Of a stretch of 64,000 nt of DNA, positions 22,520 through 32,760 are shown one piece after another (the first letter of the stretch is position 1; each line of letters opens with the position of its first letter). Both the position numbers and the translations under genes were made by a program. Under the pieces are notes generated by a model, which saw only the letters and a list, made by a program, of their open reading frames with translations, did no database searches and was not told where the DNA came from. This stretch comes from Strongylocentrotus purpuratus (lineage: Eukaryota > Echinodermata > Echinoidea > Camarodonta > Strongylocentrotidae): the NCBI RefSeq assembly GCF_000002235.5, contig NW_022145610.1, positions 35,138,266 through 35,202,265 of the forward strand, given 5' to 3'.

Positions 22520-22790
22520 AGCGACGATTAATGTCTTTAAATGTAAAAGGCAGATTTTCCCTTTTTGTTTGTGTTTGTATTCTTCTTCTATCCATTTGGC
22601 AAATTCAAAACAAGCAGACAAAATGTCTGTAATTTCTCACATTTTTTGGTGCAGAAATTTCTCCCTGTTTATTTTCTTGTGTGTGGTTTATCTTGATTTC
22701 CATAAAAGCCGGATTTTGCTTTATAGTCAGAGAAAGGTTACATAAAGTAGGGATATGGGAATTATGGGAATTATCTAGATGTAACATATA

Positions 22791-22875
22791 GGCCAGAATT
22801 CACAAAGGAGGTTTGTCAACAAACCTAGGTTTATGTGCTATGTTTGTCCGCAAACCTCCTTTGTGAATTCAGGCC
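22791..22875. repeat. 85-bp near-perfect palindrome
   Basis: GGCCAGAATTCACAAAGGAG at the left end is mirrored by CTCCTTTGTGAATTCAGGCC at the right. Pairing continues through GGTTTGT.AACAAAC. It is flanked by TATA/ATAG and is probably a tiny palindromic mobile element. Confidence 0.88.
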
Positions 22876-23899
22876 ATAGTGTTTGCTATAATCAGAACTA
22901 ATTCAGGTTTGAAACAATAGTTCAATCAGTACTCATTCTTTATGCTTTGCGTAGAATTTAAGCACGAAGGATTATAGTATGCGTTGTGTTGTGTTGGACA
23001 GCTTAAACCTTTCATGCACAACAACTGCATTTCATAAGCTATGCATTAATCGCAACATAGATAGATAGAGCAGTTAAACTTCTGAACTCTGTTCTCCGTA
23101 TTGATTATCCTTTAAATGAGAAAACTGACGGATAAGAGACCTCATATAAAGGCACAATAGATGACCTTTTCTGCGATCAATTCAAAGTCGGCCAACCAGA
23201 GCTGAATGTGAAAGAAACTTATCGATGGTATAGGGTTTTTTCTCATCAGTTCTGTGTAATGTTCCCTCAATCCATAACTAATGATTCAAGGAAGGTCAGC
23301 GATAATGAAAGTCCAGACTTCCAGACTGCAATTAGGGTCTGGACTTTTCCACATGAATTGATCCAGAATAGCTGTATTTCCACTGCAAGCAAAAACTGTA
23401 TGCTTTTCTCACATTCTGGAGTTAGGTTGGAAGTTGCTAGGCAACTACCCATTAAAGGGATCTGGTAACTTTGTCTCAGATTCTGAAACAAAATCCTGGA
23501 TTTAGTTCATGCTGCAATGATAATTATAAACCTTTAGGTCAGTCAGGATTCCCATGACTATTACAAGCCGATCGCCTGTCTGATTATCAAGATATTTATG
23601 ATTGGAAATAGAAACCAAATTTTGTGTTTGCCAAACGGTTTTCATAACACTACAGTCTATTGGGGAAAACAAGTGTGGTAAAACAGGTCACTCATTTTAA
23701 TTTTTTTGAGGCACTTCTTGATCATTTTGAAGCGCGATTTTGTTAGGGCTTCAATATTACACCATATCACAGACACTGATAACACGTAGGGCCGTGCATC
23801 TCAGATTTAACATTGTTAAACGGTGCCTTTATCACAATGAAAACCCAAATCGTGAAAAACCACCTCTGGAGTGTGGTTTCTGAAATGCCTGCAGAAACT
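22876..23899. other. No gene recognised
   Basis: AT-rich unique DNA. An 86-codon frame at 23208-23468 shows no recognisable domain and no convincing splice context. Confidence 0.5.
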
Positions 23900-24095
23900 A
23901 AACGGGTTTATGCACTATGCAGTGTAAATACTCACTCGCATGCTAATCCCACCAAATAGACCTGGATGGAAAGGAGCAATGTATATCAAATGCCTTGCTC
24001 AAGGACACAAGTGCTATGCCAGGGATTGAATCCACACCCTTTGCATTTTTAGTCAAGTGATGAGACCAGTCAGTTACGTAAGCTCTACTTACACT
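23900..24095 (-). mobile_element. tRNA-derived SINE fragment
   Basis: On the minus strand: GTAACTGACTGGTCTCATCA, then GGGTGTGGATTCAATCCCTG (B-box-like), then CACTTGTGTCCTTGAGCAAG, in the order seen in the SINE at 3012-3278. The left tail is diverged. Confidence 0.65.
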
Positions 24096-24754
24096 CTTGA
24101 ATGAAGAATTGAAAGATCTTTATACATTTGTTGAATTAACATCCTTCTCAGCATACTGTGTAGTGTTAAAAAGAATGATTATTTCATCCATTGAGAAAGA
24201 GGATGGCGTCAACCCTATGTAAAAATGTAAATATAAATAAATAAATAATTCTTCAATTCTATAAATAAGACTTCACATAATAACCACCTGAGATGTATAC
24301 CGTATAATTTTTGTTCCATTTCTCATTATATAATATGAAACAATAATGATATGTACTTGAAATAATACACAGTCCATTTTAACCATTCCAAACCATTCCA
24401 AAATTGTATTACTGAATTTTAATATTTTCATAAACATGATATAGGGCTTACCTTCATCTGTACATATTATGATCGTGCAATAGCTTCGAGACTGGTTGTT
24501 GTTGAAATTGTATTCTCAATGAAAATTAATTTTTTGTTGATGTTTTAATATAAATATTGATGTCAATGATATAAATTATAATAATCATAATAATAATGAT
24601 AGTAACGGTAGTAGTAATAATGTTAATAACGATAATGATAATGATATTATATATTTTTTTTACAACGTGATGATGGTGTTAATGATTAACAGTTACAATA
24701 TGTTACTATACCTGTCATGAATTCACAATTTAAAAAAAAATTGTCATGCAATGT
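24096..24754. other. No gene recognised; very AT-rich
   Basis: Contains ATAAATAAATAAAT near 24232 and an irregular AATAATGATAATAACG stretch at 24570-24650. Confidence 0.6.
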
Positions 24755-24905
24755 TTTTTTTTTTTTTTTTTTTTTTTTCTTCTTCTTCTTCTTCTTTCTT
24801 TTTTTTCTTTTTTTTTCTCTTTCTTTTCTTTTTTTCTTTTTCTTTTTCCTTCGTTTTTCTCCCTTTTTCCTCCATTTTTCTTCTCATCTATCTTTTCTTT
24901 TTAAA
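24755..24905. repeat. Poly(T)/TTC tract
   Basis: A 27-nt T run, then TTCTTC and T4-8C repeats. Phe-rich frames are artefacts. Confidence 0.95.
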
Positions 24906-25135
24906 GCTTTATTTTAACCAATATCAGGTGCATCTAGTCGGGTGTGGGGAGGAAGGTCTGCGGATCACAGTTATTTGGTTAACTTTTTCCATACCCGGGC
25001 AGCTCGACCGGATGCACCTGCTATTGCAATATTTATATATGCTTTCTATTGATTTTTTAATCTCAATTCATGTTTGTTATATTGTTGTATTATGTGACTT
25101 GATTTGCCAAATAAAATAATAATAATAAATAATAA
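24905..25135 (+). mobile_element. LINE 3' end with AATAATAAT tail
   Basis: The segment carries a foldable pair, AGGTGCATCTAGTCGGGTG and CAGCTCGACCGGATGCACCT. It then has TTGTATTATGTGACTTGATT and TTTGCCAAATAAAATAATAA followed by an (AAT)n tail. That is the typical look of a non-LTR retrotransposon 3' untranslated region; no coding part is left. Confidence 0.65.
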
Positions 25136-25469
25136 TGTGAAATTATTTACTTAAAGCCCTTTTGGCTCAACAGACAAATGCAGTTGTTTAGTTTTTATCT
25201 TGCTTGACTTTTATATCTATTTACAGAATGCAATATTTCCTTATTGCTATTCACAATGCAAGCGTGTACAGTATGTGTTTGGAAACTCTTATTATGTTTC
25301 AATTCTGAGGAGAAAATTGCATGGAAATTTGACATTTATGCTATGTTGTGGTCTTTGAGTCATCCACGGTCTGAATGCATTGACTATGGCATACAATGTA
25401 GCAAGATTGCAAATTTATGTAAAAATCTTCACCGATCCTCTAGAGACCGGTGATTAATGATCATCTAAT
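25136..25469. other. No gene recognised
   Basis: AT-rich unique DNA. A 69-codon frame at 25244 has no supporting splice signals. Confidence 0.5.
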
Positions 25470-25990
25470 GATATTGGGAGGGTGGTGGAGATGGGGATGG
25501 AGATTGGGAGAGAAGGGGGGAGGGGGGGGGGGGGGTTGGAGACTTGGAGGAAGAGGAGAGGAAGAGGGATGGTGAGAGAGAGGGAGGGAGAAATGGAGAA
25601 AATGAGATGAAAGAGAGGAGAGGAAGGATAGGAGATGGAAAGGGGATGGAGGAGGGAAGGGAAAGCGGGAGGGGGAGATGGAAAAGGAGTGGAGTGTAGG
25701 GGGGGGGGGGGTTAAAAGGGAGGAAAGTGGGAGGTGGAGTAGGGGAGAGAGTAGGATAGAGGGAGAGAGGAGGGGACTGAGAGACGGAAGAAATATGGAA
25801 GGGGGCAAAAAAGATATAACAGGGAAAACACATTCATGTATGTGTAACAAAGTAAAACTACATAAAAGAAAGATAGATAGATAGAAAGAGAGATAGGGTA
25901 GATAGAAAGATAGATCATAGAAAGTAAGGAGATACAGATGGGGAAAGAAACAGCATCGAATGAAGAAAATAAAGGGGAAGCAAAGTAGCA
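25470..25990. repeat. Purine-rich GGA/GAGA tract
   Basis: About 500 bp of nearly pure purine with two long G runs and GATAGATAGATA near 25871. Long Pro/Ser/Leu frames on the minus strand are artefacts. Confidence 0.92.
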
Positions 25991-26049
25991 AACTGAGATC
26001 AAGGAATAAAGGAGGATGAGTTGAGAATATGGTGGAAGATGGGGTAAAA

Positions 26050-26565
26050 CATCCTCATGTTTCATCTTCCTTTGCTCATCTCATCTCATCTCGGCCTGTC
26101 ATGGGTGGAATGCATCAGGAGCAATGCACCCCAGAAGGGACACAATCTACTCCCCTGTGCCCTGGTGTGGGATTTGTCCCTGCATACCTCCTGCACACCT
26201 CCCCTCACCTCCTCTCAGCCCAGAGAAAAGCCCCCCTGTGCTGCTGGGAGGGAGTGGAATGCTATTCCTCCTCCTCTCACCCATTCAAGTTTTGCTCATT
26301 TGTGCTCTGTCTGTTTTGGTCTGTGCCTGGCTTGATGGAGCGTGGAGGAAACGGTTTGTGCATGTGAAGATCTCCTTGGTTTGAGCAGGAGAACAACTGT
26401 ATCTCCCTGGCTTGACTGAGTCTGGATCGCATCTTTACAGTTTGAGGACGCATCTCCTCTGGGCAAGTTCAATGCTGCTGGAAGAAGCTGCTGGTGTCTG
26501 CTCTGTGTCAATGTTGGTTGTGGATTTTAATATTTTGAAAATCAAGGAAAGATATAGGATATTCT
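26050..26565 (+). other. Possible untranslated or leader exon
   Basis: This stretch has markedly higher GC than its flanks and ends TATTCT|GTGAGT, a usable donor. A frame from 26412 stays open to the donor and leaves one base (phase 1), which would also read into the SAM exon. The Cys/Ser-rich peptide has no recognisable feature, and the acceptor or promoter is not clear. One phase match in three is expected by chance. Confidence 0.25.
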
Positions 26566-27526
26566 GTGAGTATTACACTGTACTTGTATTACTTGAATTT
26601 AGAGAATTCAGTGCACAGCAAGTTAATTTTACATGTCCATGGTAAGTTGATAACATAATGAAGAAATATGTCAGTAATAATTTGCAGAATTCCAGCTAGA
26701 GTTGTGTGGCGATTCTCAAGGCCTTTTATACACAGAGGATATGATGGAGGCTGTACATACCAACACACACCCCTCTATCAGTTGTTGAGTTGCAGGATCT
26801 AGTGTGAATTTTTGACTGACCCCTGGGCGATGTTCTTTGGCAGTGACCGGTTTCAGTCCTGAGTAAACGGAAGAGAGGGGATATGTCAAAGGGATCAGTC
26901 TCAAAAATTTGTTTTATTTCACTATTCTAACAAAGGAAGGTGTCTGTCTGTACTTAACTTGTTGGAAAGATTATTATTGACCGGATATCTTGTTATGTCC
27001 ATATGGGCAAGTACCGGTAGTCTTGTGGTCGTATTACAGAAAAGTTTGTTTGTGGATACATAATATGCTGGATACACAATATGCACTATTTATGGAAGCA
27101 ACCTGGTATTGTAGTTGTTGCTAGTGCTGGTATCTCCTTGCTTATTGTATGTGGCAAGCATCAGAAAAGCACCAGGCAAAGCTGCCAAGAGCATCTTATG
27201 TTCTGGGCATATGAATACATTTGGGGGAAAATAGCAGGATTGGCAAAAAGAAAAAATGTATGCAATTAAAAAAAACACCTCATAATCGAATGTATTGAGA
27301 GTTGCTAGGAAAGATTAGAACAGCATTTTACGTGTGTCCAATGTAAACAGTCAATCTTTATACAGAATTTAGCCAATTTGGTTCCAGTTGGTGATAGTAT
27401 TTTCTATGTTTCTTTGTTGGGCAAGCATTCAGTAAAAAGAGGATGAACCATGTTGTCCAACGTTGGCTAAATTTGGCTGGCCCTGGAGAGACCTACAATG
27501 TACATGTATGAAATCTGGGCCCTGTT
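26566..27526. other. No gene recognised
   Basis: Unique AT-rich DNA; ACCGGTAG near 27013. Confidence 0.5.
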
Positions 27527-27678
27527 TATTAAATACTTCTTACATGTACATACATGTACATGTATATCAATATTCAATAACAAATAAAACTGTTACAAGC
27601 TACTGAAATTGTGGCATCTGAGTGGCTGAGAGCTAATTTGTCATACAATTATAGCATTTGTTTTATTAAACAGGGTCC
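27527..27678. mobile_element. MITE with GGGCCCTGTTTA ends
   Basis: GGGCCCTGTTTATTAAATAC on the left and TTTATTAAACAGGGTCC on the right are inverted repeats. The interior contains TACATGTACATACATGTACA palindromes. Length is 152 bp. Confidence 0.75.
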
Positions 27679-27881
27679 TGTCCTTATTCATTCATTGTGG
27701 GCTTTTCTTGAATTGATGTAGTACATGTATACATGCATGTTGAATTCAACTACAAAGAGGATGGGTCGAAATCCCTGGCATCGATCTACTTCACTTTGAC
27801 ATTTGTTGAGGGATCATGTTTCTCTGGACATTGTTTGGAAAGGATTGCTGGTATCACTCTGTCCAAATATAGTATAGTCCT

Positions 27882-27985
27882 GGGCATCGTTTCACAAAAT
27901 CGCCATTAGTACATTGTACACGTGTCTCGATTGGTTGTCGGCGAACTTGTACTTACATGTATGATGGTTTCGTGAAACGCTGCCC
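27882..27985. mobile_element. MITE with GGGCAKCGTTTCAC ends
   Basis: GGGCATCGTTTCACAAAA pairs with TTTCGTGAAACGCTGCCC at the other end. Length is 104 bp, with no coding capacity. Confidence 0.8.
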
Positions 27986-28237
27986 TGATGATTTGTGAGA
28001 GTAAATAAGTTTTAGTCTGCAGGTACAGACTCCAATTTGACACTTTACTATAATTCCTAAAGCCTTGGCTTGAGCAGAGACTATAGCTCTGTCAGTCTCT
28101 GGCTATCTCTGAAGCAGCTACAGTACAGAGCCTATGCAGTATGCTGTCAGCTTAGTCTCATAGTGCAGACACTATTACGTACAGCAACTGACAAGGGAGT
28201 GTGCCTGCAAACTAGGTAAACTTATACTGCTTTCTAA
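27986..28237. other. No gene recognised
   Basis: Unique DNA between two transposon remnants. Confidence 0.5.
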
Positions 28238-28731
28238 CTGGCTTCTATCGGAATCACACCGATGACAATACCGATTGAATTTTCCTTATGTAAACAAAGG
28301 TGAAACCGCCGTTTTCCCTGCTGTCGCTTTCATACTGCCGGTGAAATTCACTCGCTGTGGCAACCCCTTACCGGAAGTGAAGAATTACGTAATTATTAAG
28401 CCCGTGCCCCATCTAGCTGGTATGCAGCATATGTTCAACAAAAAGTCAACAAACACAACTGGTTACGATAAAGCGTGCATACACTGCGACATTAGACCAT
28501 TTTAATCAGTGTTTTAATAGCTGTTTTCTCCCGAACGCATTCACAGTGGCCCTTTCATCGGTGTCACACCGATGGAATGAGAATTCCTCCTGCTCTTGAG
28601 CAGGAGAATTTAATCGCCTATTTCTCTTCTTTTCATCAGCTATTTAATCGACTTTTTCTCCTCTGTAGCATTCATGGTGGCCGTTTCATCGGATGCGTCC
28701 AGATGCATCCGATGAAAATCAGGCCAGTTTG
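28238..28731. mobile_element. DNA transposon relic with internal palindromes
   Basis: The outer sequences ACTGGCTTCTATCGGAATC and GATGAAAATCAGGCCAGT are roughly complementary. Inside are TCATCGGTGTCACACCGATGG (28556-28576), CTCCTGCTCTTGAGCAGGAG (28586-28605) and TTCATCGGATGCGTCC...GATGCATCCGATGAA (28685-28716). The higher GC and repeated CATCGG words set it apart from its flanks. The superfamily is not clear. Confidence 0.5.
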
Positions 28732-28920
28732 AAAGGGGTATTGGTGTACAAGGGTTGAATTGCTCTTTGCCCGACTGCCCCCACCCCCACATTCTCCAGT
28801 GGAAAAATAAGGTGCTCATGGTGATAAGGTGATTCGCCCCTGAAAATCTTTTGAATAGGGGCACATCTGTAACTTGAAAGTTAACCCTTGTGATACCAAT
28901 ATCAAATTTGTTTACAGTAT

Positions 28921-29085
28921 AGTATTAATGACTGCTTTGAGAGAAATAGTTGTTTTTATACGCTCAAGGGAAGGTTAGAATTGTGCTATTGCCCCGAGGC
29001 GTGCCGAGGGCAATAGCCCAATTGTAACCTTCCCGAGAGCGTATAAAAACAACTATTTCTCAAATATTAAAGCAGTCATTAATAC
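28921..29085. repeat. 165-bp long inverted repeat
   Basis: Left arm words AGTATTAATGACTGCTTT, GAGAAATAGTTGTTTTTATA, CGCTC and GCTATTGCCC are mirrored in order by GGGCAATAGC, GAGCG, TATAAAAACAACTATTTCTC and AAAGCAGTCATTAATACT. Arms are about 70 bp with a short GAGGCGTGCCGAG centre. It would form a stable hairpin and is probably an inverted-repeat element. Confidence 0.92.
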
Positions 29086-29118
29086 TTTTATATGCCAAAA
29101 AAAAATAATAAAAAATTT

Positions 29119-29200
29119 TAAAAAAAAAAATCGATCTCTTGCCCAACAATGGTGATGTAACGAAAACCGCCGCCTTAAACCGCTCGGCTATCGCGCTCTG
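29119..29200 (-). other. tRNA-like segment (degenerate, Ser/Leu-like D arm)
   Basis: On the minus strand GCGCGATAGCCGAGCGGTTT contains a perfect Pol III A-box, TAGCCGAGCGG (29180-29190 on the + strand), and a D arm GCC...GGC like tRNA-Ser or tRNA-Leu. The anticodon arm does not pair well and the B box is poor. A T-run follows, as a terminator would. It is best read as a tRNA pseudogene or SINE head, or chance. Confidence 0.3.
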
Positions 29201-29390
29201 GTACCATACGTAGTAGTTTTTTTCTTATATATACTTTAAAATGGATTAAAAACGGCTTTGCGTGGTGAAAGCTCCGCGGCTGCTCCATTAAACAGGCCCT
29301 TCTTTTACTTTTGCAATGCATATTGGCACGAATTTAGGCACGAATTTGGCACGAAAACCTATGGGGTAACCATGGAGACTGACCTATTTT

Positions 29391-29412
29391 CCCAATAACC
29401 ATGGTTATTGGG
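29391..29412. repeat. 22-bp perfect palindrome
   Basis: CCCAATAACCA followed by its exact complement TGGTTATTGGG, centred on an NcoI-like CCATGG. A related AACCATGGTTACCGGGAA follows at 29431. Both lie in a patch with repeated ACCATGG and GGCACGAA words. Confidence 0.9.
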
Positions 29413-30623
29413 ATTTTGAACTGTTTTTTTAACCATGGTTACCGGGAATTTTCGGGAACAGTTAAAGTTTATGAATTCAATTTCGACCAATCAGATTGCT
29501 GGATTACTTAAGTGAGGTATATAATTATTGTTATTGTTATCGGGGGGGGGGGGGGGGTGGATTACCGCTGTGTACAGTTAGGAAGAAAAACAAGAAAATT
29601 AAAAGTCTTTGGACAGCAAGCCAGAGAAGCAGTAGAATGGATTGAAATAGTATCAACACATATAATTGGTCTTCATCTGTGCATAAAACCTTCCAATCAT
29701 TGTCAAAATAATTTGCTTGGATTTATGCAATATTCACTCACATTTAGTCCACGTGAAAGTGCTGAATTCTACCTTTAATTGCTTTTCTCACTCGTCCATA
29801 GCTGCCTAACATTCAGAGTGCATTAATATGAGAAAGATCTGCTTCCACTCAAGTTTCACTTATTTATTTTCTTCACCTCTCGGGGTAAGGTTTCAGATCA
29901 CGAAAGCAACCGTCGCCTCCAGAATACAAATGGGGCCTCTCCTTGGTGCTACAAAATTACATTCCAGCTGAATATTTTTCCATCAATTTTGAGGGTTCTC
30001 TATCAACTTTAAAGTAACAGTATTATAAATAGACCGACACATATCAAATTCAGTACTTCAAGTGCTTTTAAAACTCTATATTTAAATGCCTATCTAAGCA
30101 GCTTTTGTAGCTTTTTTCTCACTAAACACTTGCTTTGTGCTACTACAATTTTTCAAGAAGTGAATTGATAATATGGACATTAAATCAAAACAAAATAATT
30201 TGCAATAAATTTTTAATTTCTTATCTTTTCTTAAAAATAACAATAATGTTCAGCTGGGCAGTATGATTGTCAGATACATGGTACATACATGTACATGTAG
30301 GCTTTCAAATCAATGCATCTGTTCATTCTGTCGATGGCTTACATGTATAAGTGCTTTTAATCTTGAATAGTAGACTTCAACACATCAAGGAATGTCTTGA
30401 GTTTTATTTTTGATGGACCATATAATTTGTAAAATAATTCGCTGGATAGAGCTAAAATAAAAATATAGATTAGAAACATATTTCATCCTTTAAACATAAC
30501 CCAGTTACTGACAATTTTTTCTGTGGCTGAACTTGGAAGACGGTGTACTTTCTGTGGTCTTTCATCTGACATTCCATCATTTCTGGTTTTGACCCAATGA
30601 ATCAGCCAGAGGCTATGCTGCAG
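29413..30623. other. No gene recognised
   Basis: AT-rich DNA with a 15-G run near 29541. Short frames only. Confidence 0.5.
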
Positions 30624-30983
30624 TAGGCCTGTTTTTATCAGCTTGAGATTGCCAAATATCCCGCTATTTGAACTATCTCGATCGCAAATTGTCAAGTTCA
30701 TTTGCACCTTTATCAGCCTGAAGTTGCAATTAGCGGGAAGTTGAGATAATCTGCAAAATATCCTGCTATTTGGCAAAATATCCCGCTATTTTTCCGGTGC
30801 ATCTTCACCAGCCCGAAGACTCACACTATGCGCGAAAGCTGAGCAAAATATTTTTCGAGCTGGAGTTTCAAGTTTCGATGTCAAGTCTCAAGCTGATGAA
30901 GACGCGATTTGTAACTTTGGGATTATTTCCCAAATCAGAAATAGCGGGCTATTGGCAATCTGGAGCTGATGAGGACAGGCCTA
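30624..30983. mobile_element. MITE with 46-bp inverted ends (TAGGCCTG)
   Basis: TAGGCCTGTTTTTATCAGCT...GATTGCCAAATATCCCGC on the left is mirrored by GCGGGCTATTGGCAATC...AGCTGATGAGGACAGGCCTA on the right. Internal copies of CAAAATATCCYGCTATTT and ATCAGC...GAAG show secondary repeats. The element is 360 bp, flanked by TA, and has no coding capacity. Confidence 0.88.
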
Positions 30984-31063
30984 GTGTGTATGATACTATA
31001 ACTGTTTTTTAGGAATTTCATTTCTCCTCCCACAATGGAACGAAACAGACTAGAAGTTGGGCA

Positions 31064-31071
31064 TTCTCAAT
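31064..31071. repeat. 8-bp target site duplication, left
   Basis: TTCTCAAT, repeated exactly at 31723-31730 on the other side of the element. Confidence 0.85.
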
Positions 31072-31145
31072 TAGTGCTGTAACATCACGGATATCTCCAA
31101 TTCCGTTTAACCGCCAGTCAAAACCGGACGGTTTTCGGTTAAACG

Positions 31146-31195
<50 letters not shown>

Positions 31196-31722
31196 CGTGT
31201 TTTTTTTTTTTTTTAAATTTTTTTTTACCGACTCTGTCGGCAACTTTCATTTAACTGCGAGGTGCATTTAAAGGGGCCGATTTGTGCTTGTGAACTTGTC
31301 ACAAATAATAGTAACAATGTTGTTTTTAGAAGAATGTGTAAGATCATTAATGTAAATTAAAAACAGTAGAGGACCTAGGACAGAACCTTGTGTAAAAGTT
31401 GGATGAATTATTATTATAAACTACATATTGAGATGATGAGATCTATTATAAAGATTACTTTCAAACCAAGATGACAGACAAATTGGAGTGTTGTTCTAGT
31501 TTTGGAGTGGTTAGTCAACACACAGATTACTGAGCTGGGAGACATTGCCAGGCATAGTGCCAGGTGGAGGGGCATAAATCGAAACTTTAAAAAAAAAAAA
31601 AAAAAAAAAAATATTAAAAAAAAAATAAAAAAAAAATCGGGAAAACGAAACCGTCCAATTGAAAACGGAATCCGCCATGGGCGGTCGGATACCGGACGGT
31701 TAAACGTTTGACTACAGCACTA
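31072..31722. mobile_element. hAT-like non-autonomous element
   Basis: Terminal TAGTGCTGTA and TACAGCACTA are perfect 10-bp inverted repeats bounded by the 8-bp duplication TTCTCAAT, the signature of the hAT superfamily. Subterminal CCGTTTAACCG, CCGGACGGTTTT and GTTAAACG words recur in inverted order near the right end (CCGGACGGTTAAACG). The centre holds two long A/T tracts (31150-31225 and 31589-31637) and a minus-strand LINE reverse transcriptase fragment. No transposase frame is visible. Confidence 0.85.
31320..31475 (-). mobile_element. LINE reverse transcriptase fragment inside the hAT-like element
   Basis: Read on the minus strand it gives SWFESNLYNRSHHLNM then, after one stop, HPTFTQGSVLGPLLFLIYIN and DL. 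The QGSVLGPLLFLIYINDL motif (31340-31390) is RT motif 4/5 of CR1/Jockey-like LINEs, just before the catalytic FADD motif, which is absent. It lies between the two A/T tracts, so it is either a LINE insertion or a captured piece. Confidence 0.85.
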
Positions 31723-31890
31723 TTCTCAATGTTTCTTCAATTTCTTTTGAATACACAGAATTCATTCAATATGGGACTACTGTAAGGCTGTTTCTGAATG
31801 TCACACTACCTCGACCAAATGAAAGAGACCAAATGCAAGTGTTCTCAATGTTTTTTCTCCCATTTTTCTTCGTTTTGAATATACAGAATT
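31723..31890 (+). repeat. Duplicated acceptor-like block (and right target duplication)
   Basis: TTCTCAATGTTTCTTCAATT...TTTGAATACACAGAATT (31723-31762) is repeated as TTCTCAATGTTTTTTC...TTTTGAATATACAGAATT (31841-31890). Both end in a pyrimidine-rich stretch and CAG, so there are two tandem candidate 3' splice sites upstream of the coding start at 31998. Confidence 0.75.
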
Positions 31891-31997
31891 TGACCATGGA
31901 GCAGAGACTGTATCAGTGATTCTATACTGTGGAACTTGATTTAGAACACTTTCTTTCTGGATACATACCCAGGATTATATAAATACACCTTGCCAAG

Positions 31998-32019
31998 ATG
32001 TCGTCTTCACCTTATCATG
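31998..32019 (+). CDS. Alternative first coding exon A of SAM-domain gene
   Basis: The exon probably spans 31887-32019: acceptor TTCGTTTTGAATATACAG at its left, donor CATG|GTAAGT at its right. The coding part is ATG TCG TCT TCA CCT TAT CAT G, giving MSSSPYH and one base (phase 1). Joined to 53795 the last base plus GG makes Gly and the frame continues SPTRMAFHLEIDVWLQ with no stop. The ATG has A at -3. Upstream in the same exon a 7-codon uORF (MEQRLYQ) starts in an ideal ACCATGG context and could damp translation. The intron to the SAM exon would be 21.8 kb. Assignment rests on splice sites and phase only. Confidence 0.6.
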
Positions 32020-32051
32020 GTAAGTGGAAATTTGTACTATTAGTATTCATT

Positions 32052-32293
32052 TTAAAGGTGAAGACCAGTTTTGGAAACGCCCCCATCTCAAAAAATGAAA
32101 TGGAAGCTCTTATTACCAATCATGTGAAAGAATATGTTTTGACTAATCCGTAATGATACAAATTTTGTAGAGAAACCGCCTACTAATTCATATATTTGGT
32201 AAAATATTATATCTATTTGAACCTGATAGATATCGCGCACGTGTTGCGCATGTGTCGCGTAGTCCCATATGCATAACTGGTCTTTATCTTTAA
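32052..32293 (-). mobile_element. TTAA-ended MITE, copy D
   Basis: TTAAAGGTGAAGACCAGT on the left, ACTGGTCTTTATCTTTAA on the right. It is reverse-oriented relative to 5839 and shortened to 242 bp, with a GCGCACGTGTTGCGCATGTG-type centre instead of the copy B middle. It sits only 33 bp downstream of the exon A donor. Confidence 0.85.
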
Positions 32294-32524
32294 GAATTTG
32301 GATATGAAATCAGTTGATTTATATATTCTTAATACGAGGGGTGGGGTATTTGCAGGATAGAGAATACCGGTAAGAGATTAAAACAGGAACATCTGCTGAA
32401 ACCAGATGATAATGATAAAGAGCATCGTAGGTTTGGTATATAATAAAGCTCCAAAGCCAAAGAATATGAGAGAAATTGAGGGAAGAAAGTGGAAGAGGAT
32501 TGGAGATAGATAGGGATTATAGGG
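32294..32524. other. No gene recognised
   Basis: AT-rich intronic DNA. Confidence 0.5.
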
Positions 32525-32760
32525 CGAGAGAGAAAGAAAGAAAGAAAGAGATAGATAGATAGATAGATAGGTAGAAGATCTATGTAGAAACAGAGAGAGA
32601 GAGAGATAGAGAGTAATAAAGGGAAAGAGAAAGGGGAGAGGAGAGGGGGAGAGTAGAGGAGAGTAGAGGAGAGGGGAGGGGAGGGGAGGGGAGAAGAAGA
32701 GAAACAGAACAGAACAGGGGAGGGAGAGAGAGAAAGAGAGAGCTAGAGCAGGGAGGGGAA
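32525..32760. repeat. GA-rich microsatellites
   Basis: (GAAA)n, (GATA)n, (GA)n and (GGGGA)n blocks in sequence; low-complexity frames only. Confidence 0.93.

Noticed and set aside
25461-26065. Pro/Leu/Ser-rich minus-strand frames up to 176 codons
   Set aside because: They follow the purine-rich tract; composition and multiple open frames show low complexity.
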